Shown: piece after piece, positions 5,453 to 12,249 of the stretch | Layout of the letters: each line of letters starts with the position of its first letter | How positions within the stretch are numbered: position 1 is the first letter of the stretch | DNA from: Lachnospiraceae bacterium | GTDB lineage: Bacteria > Bacillota_A > Clostridia > Lachnospirales > Lachnospiraceae | Direction: 5' to 3' | DNA: 18,306 nt | Assembly (NCBI GenBank): GCA_024689605.1 | Contig: JAILDD010000098.1 | Location: 1 to 18,306 of the forward strand | Translations under genes and position numbers: made by a program | The notes under the pieces: generated by a model | Seen by the model: only the letters and a program-made list of their open reading frames with translations | Database searches by the model: none | What the model was told of the DNA's origin: nothing

Positions 5453-8107
5453 TCAGTCCTGCTCCCCTTCAACCGCCTTCATAAATATTTCTTTCTTAAC
5501 AAGCACATAGTCGGCATCGTGCTTTTCCAGATACTTGCCGGCTTTTTCCATATCCGTCACAAAAGTACCCTTGTACAAGCCCTCACTTTTTTCCTTTATA
5601 CTCCTTAGTGCATCCTTGTCAGGATCAATAACCACCACATTCTTTAATGCAGCTTTCTCCTGTCTGCTCTTTTCCTCTGCATTGGTGATGCGGTCTACCT
5701 CCTCCTGCGAGAGAAGCAGGTTCTTTGGAAGATGGGCCATCAGTATATTCTCAAGAGCATCTGCCTTAACCGGTTTTGATATATAATCATCAAACCCGTT
5801 TTCAAGATAGTACTCCCTGGCTCCGGCCACTGCATCCGCAGTAAGGGCTATCACGGATACGCCCCTCATATCATATTCAGCGCGCATCTTATTAAGTGTG
5901 GTAATACCATCCATCCCCGGCATCATCTGATCAAGGAAAACTATATCGTAGCTCCTCCTTGCCATCATACTTATGCCTTCGGGGCCTGACAGTGCCAGAT
6001 CCGTTCTTATCTTGGTCCGCTCCAGAAGTCCCGCTATGACTTCCAGGTTCATTTCATTGTCATCCACCACAAGGGCCGACGCATTGGGGGCAATAACCAC
6101 CGGTATCTCTGCAGCCTTGCGGTTATGAATCTCGTTTATCCTGACACTGAAATTGCCTATGAGTGCGGGATTTACAACGGTCATGGGCATATATACGGTA
6201 AATGTGGATCCCTGGCCGTATACGCTTTCCACATCTATATGTCCGCCCATCAGCTCCACGTATGTTCCTGCTATACTAAGGCCCAGTCCCGTGCCCTCTA
6301 TGTTCCGGTTCTTTGTTTCCTCTAAACGGTCGAAGGGCTGGAAAAGCTTTGCCACATCGCTTTCCTTTATTCCTATACCGGTATCGGCCACGGTAAATTT
6401 GAGAGTAACCCTGTCACCCTCGCTGATATTAGATGGCTCTACACTCCGGTCCATATCCAGCTTCACCTTTACGAAGCCGCTGTCCGTATACTTGACTGCA
6501 TTGTTTATGATGTTCAGCATTATCTGCCTGGTCCTGATCTCGTCTCCGTTGAACCTGACGGGTATGTCCTCTGCAGCATCAAAGGAAAACTCAAGTCCCT
6601 TATCCTCTGCCTTTTTCTTTACGATATTTGTCAGGTCGTTTACCACAGAACAGATCTCAAAATCCGAAACCACCAGCTCTGCCTTGCCGGACTCTATCTT
6701 GCTTAAGTCCAGTATGTCGTTGATTATGGAAAGCAGCATGTTCCCGGCAGACTTTATGTCAGATGCATACTTGGTGATCTTTTCATTGTCCTTCGCTTCC
6801 CTCAGTATCATCTCGTCCATTCCCAGGATCGCATTCATGGGGGTACGTATCTCGTGGGACATATTTGCCAGGAAGTTCGTCTTGGTCTCGCTTGCCCTTA
6901 CAGCCATTGCAGCTTCCTTCTGAGCTTCCCTTACCATATTCAGCTGATGTATTATTGCAAGGATTATGGTCCAGAAGAGACCGATGATAACGTATGTACC
7001 CACATGCTTTTCATCAACCGATACCACACGGATGATCTCGAATACACAGGAAACAAGCAGACCTATAATGCCTATAAAACTTATGAGATATGACTTATAT
7101 GCACCGCTTCTGTAATCAAGTACCATAGTGATCACCGGCACTATCATTATGATGCCCAGTGTAACCGCAATAAACGGAAGCATGGTAAGAAAATCCACCG
7201 TATTGGAAAAATGCAGAAGACATGTGCATACCGTTACCACTTCAAGATAGAAAAGGCTGTAGATATAAAGCATCCTGTATCTGTGTTCCTGCAGAACATC
7301 CAGATAGTATATGAAAGGATAGGGGATGAGCAGCACCATCAGATATGACATAGTGCCGTCTATGTAATAATGCCTGAAAGCAAGCTGGAAAAGACTGGAA
7401 TCACATATCAGCCATATGCTCATAAAGAGAACACCGACACCCATGGCCGTTATGGGAGATTCCATCTTTCTGGAAAAACGGAGCATTAAGCCTATCCCTA
7501 TTGCAATGAGCGAAATCGAAAGCAGGGCAAAGGTCAGAATGAAATTTACGATATCAAGAGTTATTATCCTCTCTATGATACCAAGGCTGTTTCCGATATA
7601 GACGGGACGCAGGTTTATGGTGTTATTTCTGTTTGCGGAAAAAACTATCTTTATGGTTTTTCCCGCATCCCGGGGATACAGCTCTACAAAGATGTGAAGC
7701 CTCTTCAGTGCGCCGCCGATAATTGTGTCCTTATTCTTGTCATAGTTTTTGCGCAGCTCACCATCAATATATACGGACGTGTTGCTGTCACTGAGGTAAC
7801 ATATCCAGGTATCATCATTTATCACTTCGGGAAGAACCGTCTCCAGCACAAGCTCCTCTCCTGCCGCCATTTTGTAGCTGCTGGGAAAAGAAACCTCCCT
7901 GCCTTTTTCTCCCGACAACTTAAAACCCGTAAGTGCATTGCAGCTGCAGGTTATCTGGTCCGCATCCCTGCCTTTCAGCATATGTGCAAGGAAAAAAGAA
8001 AAGACGAAAACAGTTATGGCAATGAAAAAAAATGTGATCATAATGACCACCATTTTATTCATTTTCTCTTCCTGATTTTGTGCCAACTCTTTCTTAGGTT
8101 CGTTCAT
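5453..8107 (-). CDS. 7TM-type hybrid histidine kinase with receiver and receiver-like tail
   Basis: 884 residues as drawn. An ATG 15 codons in (8062) has a better site (AGGA, seven bases away), so the true start may be there. Order: TM helix (about 19-41); extracytoplasmic beta-rich domain (about 50-175) of the kind seen before 7TM-DISM-like modules; a run of about seven TM helices (about 180-390); coiled coil; HisKA (NMSHEIRTPMN, His about 418); HATPase_c (NIINNAVKY, VADTGIGI, GTGLGL); receiver (VDDNE about 681, phospho-Asp about 726 in FLDQMMPGMDG, SKP); then a tail, about 823-875, starting NVVVIDPDKDALRSIKE. The tail matches beta1 to beta3 of a receiver but has YVLVKKE where the phosphorylated Asp should be. 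The HisKA DNA shares a 49-base identical run with the other kinase gene. It follows the Hpt gene by 22 bases. Confidence 0.92.
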   Translation of the reverse strand: MNEPKKELAQNQEEKMNKMVVIMITFFFIAITVFVFSFFLAHMLKGRDADQITCSCNALTGFKLSGEKGREVSFPSSYKMAAGEELVLETVLPEVINDDTWICYLSDSNTSVYIDGELRKNYDKNKDTIIGGALKRLHIFVELYPRDAGKTIKIVFSANRNNTINLRPVYIGNSLGIIERIITLDIVNFILTFALLSISLIAIGIGLMLRFSRKMESPITAMGVGVLFMSIWLICDSSLFQLAFRHYYIDGTMSYLMVLLIPYPFIYYLDVLQEHRYRMLYIYSLFYLEVVTVCTCLLHFSNTVDFLTMLPFIAVTLGIIMIVPVITMVLDYRSGAYKSYLISFIGIIGLLVSCVFEIIRVVSVDEKHVGTYVIIGLFWTIILAIIHQLNMVREAQKEAAMAVRASETKTNFLANMSHEIRTPMNAILGMDEMILREAKDNEKITKYASDIKSAGNMLLSIINDILDLSKIESGKAELVVSDFEICSVVNDLTNIVKKKAEDKGLEFSFDAAEDIPVRFNGDEIRTRQIMLNIINNAVKYTDSGFVKVKLDMDRSVEPSNISEGDRVTLKFTVADTGIGIKESDVAKLFQPFDRLEETKNRNIEGTGLGLSIAGTYVELMGGHIDVESVYGQGSTFTVYMPMTVVNPALIGNFSVRINEIHNRKAAEIPVVIAPNASALVVDDNEMNLEVIAGLLERTKIRTDLALSGPEGISMMARRSYDIVFLDQMMPGMDGITTLNKMRAEYDMRGVSVIALTADAVAGAREYYLENGFDDYISKPVKADALENILMAHLPKNLLLSQEEVDRITNAEEKSRQEKAALKNVVVIDPDKDALRSIKEKSEGLYKGTFVTDMEKAGKYLEKHDADYVLVKKEIFMKAVEGEQD

Positions 8108-8129
8108 ACTGCATCATACGCCTATACCC

Positions 8130-8732
8130 TTACTCTATCGCAGGTATTATCTCCTTTATAAGCTCTGCAGCCTCGTCATAGCTGAAATCGCTTATGTAGC
8201 CTGCCGCTTCCTTTAATTTCTGACGCTGGGTAATCCTGAAGGGGTATCCCTCAAGCTTTGCCGCCAGCGCAGCCGACAGTTCATCATCAAAATCATCCAG
8301 AGCTTCCAGCAGTTTTTGGGCTGTTTCCTTTGCCTCTTCTGCTGAGATCTCATCACTTGCAGTAACCTTTTCCATTTCGCCAAAGGGCCTAATGGCTTCT
8401 ATCACTCTGCCATAAAGCTCCATCGCATTTTTGGTCCTGCTGGCGACAAACTTTGCATTACCTTCCTTTGCCGCCAGCTCAAGCTCTTCAAATATGCCCC
8501 CCAGTGCGGACGCTCCTATCATGCGGGAATTACTTTTTAAAGAATGGGCTTTTATGGAATAGCCTTCCATGTCTCCGGCGGACAGAAAATCCTCCAGCGT
8601 TTTTTTATTTGACTCATACCCCCTGAAATACCGCTGCAGCGCGGAAACATATTTTTCGCTGCTTCCTGTATAGGATATGCCTTCTGTTACAGATATACCT
8701 TTTCCTTCAAGTATACCAAAATCGAATTCCAT
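8130..8732 (-). CDS. Histidine phosphotransfer (Hpt) domain protein
   Basis: 200 residues from the ATG at 8732, preceded by a G7 run five bases upstream. An in-frame ATG at 8792 would add 20 unremarkable residues and has a weaker site. An Hpt four-helix domain covers roughly 20-120, with the phosphorylatable His in IKAHSLKSNSRMIGA (His about 63, in the expected HxxKS context). The rest (about 125-200) is a helical, acidic segment with Ala/Glu-rich helices that I do not recognise. In hybrid-kinase relays, Hpt proteins carry phosphate from the kinase receiver to the final response regulator. Here it sits between the two hybrid kinases and the response regulator, as expected for the middle step of a phosphorelay. 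Confidence 0.9.
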   Translation of the reverse strand: MEFDFGILEGKGISVTEGISYTGSSEKYVSALQRYFRGYESNKKTLEDFLSAGDMEGYSIKAHSLKSNSRMIGASALGGIFEELELAAKEGNAKFVASRTKNAMELYGRVIEAIRPFGEMEKVTASDEISAEEAKETAQKLLEALDDFDDELSAALAAKLEGYPFRITQRQKLKEAAGYISDFSYDEAAELIKEIIPAIE

Positions 8733-8795
8733 TTGATCCCCCCCACATTTCACGCCAGTGCAACGAGTTTTAAATACCCGTATCCGATGCATGCT

Positions 8796-9596
8796 CTATC
8801 CAAGCACATCTATGATCTTTGCTACCATTTCGGACTTTTTCGACGGCTTCAGTATATAGCCCTGGGGCTTCAGTTCCACCAGTGTCTTTATGACAGTCTC
8901 TTTATCTGATACACCGGTCAGGAATACTATGGGAATCTCTTTATAATCAGGATGCGCCCTAAGCAACTTAAGGACCTCCGGCCCGTCCATCTCGGGCATC
9001 ACATAGTCCAGCAGTATCAGGTCGACCTTATATTTCTCCAGATACCTGAAGACATTCTTTCCTTTATTGATGAGAGTTACTTCGTAGAACTCTGCAAGGT
9101 TTTCCTTGATGGCCGCAAGCTGTTCAGCTTCATCATCCACCACAAGTATATGCTTGCGGGGAAATTCTTCCCTGGTATTTTCAAACTCCGTGATCATGGA
9201 AAAATCCATGGAATTATTGTCCTTATACTTTTCCTCAAATTCCTCAAGTTTGGTATAAAGTGCCATAAGAGAAACCGGCCTGGACAGAAAAGAGATCTTT
9301 CTTAATTTTGTATTATCGATAAAAGTCTTTTTATCCTCATCATTCGCTATCACGATAATAGAGGAAAAACCTGCCTTGGTGCTTTCTTTCAGGACATCAA
9401 AAACCTTAACTGTGTCGGCAGTTTCATTCCCGGCACAGACAATTATCACATGGGGCATTTCCGAAAGGACCATGTCAAGAACAGGGGTCTTGGCTGCCGG
9501 ACATTTTATGGGAACATAACCTCTGTCAGTTTCCAGATGGCCGCAGACATCACTCGCAATCTTTCTGTTTCTTCCGGTAACCATTATCCTGATCAT
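8796..9596 (-). CDS. Two-receiver response regulator without output domain (first receiver degenerate)
   Basis: 266 residues. The C-terminal half (about 147-266) is a full receiver: ILVVDDE with acidic pair about 154-155, phospho-Asp about 197 in LILLDYVMPEMDG, Thr about 227 in FLTGVS, Lys about 250 in ILKPS. The N-terminal half (about 1-125) has the same alternating beta-alpha pattern, but HVIIVCAG stands where the phospho-Asp would be and SFLSRPVS replaces the conserved Lys-Pro, so it is a pseudo-receiver. No DNA-binding or enzymatic domain is present, so it probably acts by protein contact or as a phosphate sink. Its ATG overlaps the stop of the DUF3021 gene (ATGA), with AGAGAGG upstream, which indicates translational coupling. 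Confidence 0.88.
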   Translation of the reverse strand: MIRIMVTGRNRKIASDVCGHLETDRGYVPIKCPAAKTPVLDMVLSEMPHVIIVCAGNETADTVKVFDVLKESTKAGFSSIIVIANDEDKKTFIDNTKLRKISFLSRPVSLMALYTKLEEFEEKYKDNNSMDFSMITEFENTREEFPRKHILVVDDEAEQLAAIKENLAEFYEVTLINKGKNVFRYLEKYKVDLILLDYVMPEMDGPEVLKLLRAHPDYKEIPIVFLTGVSDKETVIKTLVELKPQGYILKPSKKSEMVAKIIDVLG

Positions 9597-10087
9597 TCAG
9601 CAACCTCTCTGTCGGCTTTCTTAAGTTCCTCAAGTTCTCTGTTTATTGCTTTCAGCTCCGCTTTGTATGTAAGATAATTTATGATCCAGATAATAAAATA
9701 GACTAATACAAGAATGACAAACATTATAAGTGCATCCCTGATATCCTTAACGGTAAACCATCTCATTGAAAAAGCCAGCACAAAGTAGCTGGTCATGGAA
9801 ACAATAAAATGGCACACTGTGCATTTCACCAGGCTCCAGCTTTCGATACTATAGATAGCGGCGCCTCCCATGCAGATCACTCCGTTTATGCCGGATGCAA
9901 AAGCCTGTATGGTGAATGCCGTCAGGGGATTTCCTACTGCATCAATAAATTCCGGAGCACACAGCCTGAGCTCGGTTCCGTCAGTAGTAACCTCTGAGGC
10001 CAAAAAAGCACACAGCAGCACACTGAAGATCACTCCGAAGCCAAAACCTATAGACGATAAAACGATCACTCTGTGCGAAAATTTCAT
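9593..10087 (-). CDS. DUF3021 family four-TM membrane protein
   Basis: 164 residues with four predicted TM helices (about 8-30, 58-80, 88-108, 119-142) and a charged C-terminal helix ending EELKKADREVAE. DUF3021 proteins are commonly encoded next to LytTR regulators and are thought to modulate them at the membrane; the mechanism is not established. It starts 17 bases after the LytTR gene, with AGAGG upstream, and overlaps the response regulator gene by four bases. A Gly-rich start (SSIGFGFGVIFSVLL) and FxxxxFSMRWF before helix 4 are seen. The topology suggests the charged tail is cytoplasmic and able to contact the LytTR protein or the relay proteins; that is inference. Confidence 0.85.
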   Translation of the reverse strand: MKFSHRVIVLSSIGFGFGVIFSVLLCAFLASEVTTDGTELRLCAPEFIDAVGNPLTAFTIQAFASGINGVICMGGAAIYSIESWSLVKCTVCHFIVSMTSYFVLAFSMRWFTVKDIRDALIMFVILVLVYFIIWIINYLTYKAELKAINRELEELKKADREVAE

Positions 10088-10104
10088 CTATACCTCTGAT
10101 CCGA

Positions 10105-10566
10105 TCATACGCCAAGAAATTCCTTGAGCGTTTTTACACAGCTTCTTGATGCCCAGGACTTGGTGCCGTTTTCAAATTCTACACCGATGGTCCCGGCAAT
10201 GTTTATGTCAAAGCTTTTTACTTTATACAGGTTGATAATCTCTGACTGGGATATCCGTATAAACCTTGAAGGATTTAAGTCCGATTCCAGCCCAGTCAGG
10301 TTCTTTTTGGAAGAATAACTGCCATTCTCGGTCTCAATGACCACCTTTCTCCCTTCCGTGAATACCCTGATAATATCTCTCTGGGATACGAATTCCACAC
10401 CTTCCTCGCTTCTTGCGGGAATAATGGGAAAATCGTTCTCGGAGACATTTTCAATGGCATATATGATGTTCTCAACCTGCCTGGTCTTGTCTTTCGTCTG
10501 GATAGTGACTTTAGGATCGAGATATCTCTCGTCCAGCACCACCTCGATATCAACCATATCTTTCAT
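10105..10566 (-). CDS. LytTR-domain transcriptional regulator
   Basis: 153 residues, first gene of the signalling operon, with GAGGAA five bases before the ATG. The C-terminal LytTR DNA-binding domain covers about 55-152: FVSQRDIIRVFTEGRKVVIETENGSYSSKKNL, then RFIRISQSEIINLYKVKSFD, then KTLKEFLGV, all typical of the family. The N-terminal 50 residues (IEVVLDERYLDPKVTIQT and onwards) are not a receiver; they match the short alpha/beta extension usual in LytTR proteins paired with DUF3021. It is therefore not itself phosphorylated in the usual way. Three repeats with a 21-bp period lie in its own promoter (10687-10737), and matching sites lie before the two peptide genes at 171 and 517, so autoregulation and control of those genes are likely. 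Confidence 0.92.
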   Translation of the reverse strand: MKDMVDIEVVLDERYLDPKVTIQTKDKTRQVENIIYAIENVSENDFPIIPARSEEGVEFVSQRDIIRVFTEGRKVVIETENGSYSSKKNLTGLESDLNPSRFIRISQSEIINLYKVKSFDINIAGTIGVEFENGTKSWASRSCVKTLKEFLGV

Positions 10567-10613
10567 AATTCCTCTTTCTGCTGAAAAAACACCACCGATA
10601 TTTTTTCAGGCAT
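10563..10613 (-). CDS. Possible 16-codon upstream ORF coupled to the LytTR gene
   Basis: An ATG at 10613, just after GAGGGGG, opens a frame for MPEKISVVFFQQKEEL whose TGA overlaps the LytTR start codon (ATGA). The frame spans a 9-bp perfect hairpin, arms 10581-10589 and 10601-10609. The ribosome site is closer to the ATG than usual, and 16 codons can arise by chance. It is listed because the four-base overlap and the hairpin would suit translational coupling. Confidence 0.25.
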   Translation of the reverse strand: MPEKISVVFFQQKEEL

Positions 10614-10646
10614 CCCCCTCGTAGTTAAGCAAAAAATGTCGTAAAT

Positions 10647-10737
10647 ATTATATATTAATATGATGTTTTAAAACACGGTCTGCGTCTATTCCGTTGTTTT
10701 TTATGTGTATTCGGTAATTGACAGAGTGTATTTGGTA
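10647..10737 (-). promoter_or_regulatory. Promoter of the LytTR signalling operon with three 21-bp-spaced repeats
   Basis: Read on the minus strand: TACCAAATA (10737-10729), TACCGAATA (10716-10708) and AACGGAATA (10695-10687), each start 21 bp from the next; then 11 bases, -35 TGTTTT (10675-10670), 17 bases, -10 TATAAT (10652-10647). From the second repeat on, it aligns gaplessly with the two peptide promoters, including the CATAAAAAA core. Transcription would start near 10640, leaving a leader of about 75 bases with the hairpin at 10581-10609. Confidence 0.7.
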
Positions 10738-10748
10738 CGTCCGTGGCT

Positions 10749-10826
10749 GTAAGTGCTTCAGGCTGTCTTGAATAGTTACGTGAAAATGCAGGTGCTTCGT
10801 GCTATCTAAATGTTTCATGAAAATAT
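10749..10826. repeat. Two imperfect 39-bp tandem repeats in the intergenic region
   Basis: Units 10749-10787 and 10788-10826 share the pattern GTGCTTC, GCT-TCT, then TGAAAAT, with several mismatches. They lie just upstream of the LytTR repeats and between the divergent operon and the GNAT gene. Apart from this, the operon promoter and the leader hairpin, the 345-base gap 10567-10911 shows nothing I can name; no convincing promoter for the GNAT gene was found. Confidence 0.45.
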
Positions 10827-10911
10827 CGTCTGATTGTGTTATATTGTGTATGATTACATTGTACGGATTTGGATATAACAAAGCAGGGCAGTATTATGGG
10901 GTGCAAAACAT

Positions 10912-11346
10912 ATGCAGCTAAGAAAAGCAACAATTGAAGATGCCATGGACATCCTGGCATGGAGGAATGATCCTCAGACCAGGGCCAAATCATTCAATAA
11001 AGAAGAGATAGATACCGACTCGCATCTTAAATGGTTCAAGGGAAAGCTGGATGACGAAAACTGCAGGCTTTATATCCTGACTGACGGCCGGGATAAACTC
11101 GGACACATCCGCATAGATATTGACGGCGATACCGGCACCATAAGCTATATGATAAATCCCGACCACAGGGGTAAAGGCTATGGCAATGAAATCATCAGAC
11201 TTTTGGATACGGTCATCGACCAAAAGATATCGGTTCTGTCTGCATTTGTAGAAAAAGAGAATAGCGCATCACAGAAATGCTTCGAGAAAAACGGGTATGA
11301 TCGGAGCGAAGACGGGGATATTATAAAGTACACTAAATTGCTGTGA
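10912..11346 (+). CDS. GNAT family N-acetyltransferase
   Basis: 144 residues, a single GNAT domain of normal length. The N-terminal MQLRKATIEDAMDILAWRND, then a His-x-x-Trp-Phe (HLKWF, about 39-43), fits the subfamily whose members include PseH-type sugar-amine acetyltransferases, but substrate cannot be deduced. Motif A, which binds acetyl-CoA pyrophosphate, is PDHRGKGYGNEII (about 84-96). The C-terminal ENSASQKCFEKNGY is the usual motif B region. The start has only a weak GGGGTG site. It is divergent from the LytTR operon and has no partner gene on its strand; 177 bases without a recognisable terminator separate it from the convergent Nudix gene. Confidence 0.88.
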   Translation: MQLRKATIEDAMDILAWRNDPQTRAKSFNKEEIDTDSHLKWFKGKLDDENCRLYILTDGRDKLGHIRIDIDGDTGTISYMINPDHRGKGYGNEIIRLLDTVIDQKISVLSAFVEKENSASQKCFEKNGYDRSEDGDIIKYTKLL

Positions 11347-11522
11347 CCAGATAATTTGCATATTTCCTACATCCAGATTTATCTTTCACCGATTCCCATA
11401 CCTACTCGCCCCAACTTGACTTTGTAAATTAAACCAATAATTTCTGTCCAAATAATTTGTCTATTACTTCATCCATTGAATGGAAATCTGCAACAGCTGG
11501 AGGGAGGGATAATGGAAATCTC

Positions 11523-12119
11523 TCATCTCCTGCAAGCCAGCATCCAGGCTGCGATATGCACCGCCTGCTGGAATTTTTCTTCAGAAATCAAGCTTTCAAT
11601 TTCCTGCGCTGAAAGCTTTATCACATTCAGGAATTCCGTGTCATCCAGGTCCTGGTCAGAAACCCTGCGGCAGTTCCTTGCCACAAAGAGATGTGCGTAG
11701 TTATCCGCTATGGTGGCATTGGAAGGAACCTTGAGCAGCGCTTTCCACTCATCAGATTCATAGCCGGTTTCTTCCCTCAGTTCGCGCTTTGCCGCTTCCA
11801 GAGCATCTTCGGCTGAAACACCCCCAGAGCCGCCATATTCCTTTCCATCTGTCCTCTCAATCCCGCCGGCAGGAAATTCCGTAGTCACTTCTTCTATACC
11901 CTGTCTGTACTGACGCACGCAGAGATATTTTCCCTCTACATCAGAAGCAACTATTACCACATAGTCCTTTCTGCTGTAGCTATAGTACGGTTCAAAAACA
12001 CTTCCGTCAGGAAAGCGGTATGCGGATCTGCGGAAATCTATCCACTCATCCTGAATAATATGCTCTGTACTTATTTCTTCCCAGGCGAGAGGATCCCTGG
12101 TTTTATCTTTATCTTTCAT
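11523..12119 (-). CDS. Nudix hydrolase, ADP-ribose pyrophosphatase-like
   Basis: 198 residues from the ATG at 12119, chosen for a strong CGGAGG site seven bases upstream; an in-frame ATG at 12209 would add 30 residues unlike the family. The Nudix box is at about 85-120: GGIE at its start, then RELREETGY with the metal-binding glutamates. Between the two parts there is a Gly/Ser-rich insert (KEYGGSGGVSAEDAL), making the box longer than the usual 23 residues, as seen in some ADP-sugar hydrolases. YYSYSRKDYVVIVA before the box and YRQGIEEVTTEFPAGG fit the ADP-ribose pyrophosphatase group, which cleave ADP-ribose to AMP and ribose 5-phosphate. It is the last gene of a minus-strand group, 130 bases after the dihydrouridine synthase gene. 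No clear terminator follows. Confidence 0.9.
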   Translation of the reverse strand: MKDKDKTRDPLAWEEISTEHIIQDEWIDFRRSAYRFPDGSVFEPYYSYSRKDYVVIVASDVEGKYLCVRQYRQGIEEVTTEFPAGGIERTDGKEYGGSGGVSAEDALEAAKRELREETGYESDEWKALLKVPSNATIADNYAHLFVARNCRRVSDQDLDDTEFLNVIKLSAQEIESLISEEKFQQAVHIAAWMLACRR

Positions 12120-12249
12120 ATTAGCCTCCGTATATTCAAATATTAATCCGCAGCCACTCCTGAACAGTCTGGGATCTAAATCCAAACTTTTTCTTTGGTC
12201 CGGTACCATTCATATTCTCATTTCCACTATCCCATAACAGGGTACACTG

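Noticed and set aside
6153..6923. 256-codon plus-strand open frame opposite the 7TM kinase gene
   Set aside because: It lies opposite the HisKA, HATPase and receiver-coding region, and a similar shadow frame occurs opposite the other kinase; it is a by-product of codon use in the conserved kinase core.
8733..8792. 20-residue N-terminal extension of the Hpt protein
   Set aside because: Weaker ribosome site and a sequence unlike Hpt proteins; the ATG at 8732 begins the domain cleanly.
11479..11521. Repeated AATGGAAATCT, 32 bases apart, between the GNAT and Nudix genes
   Set aside because: Only 11 bases, with no further similarity around the copies; could be chance.
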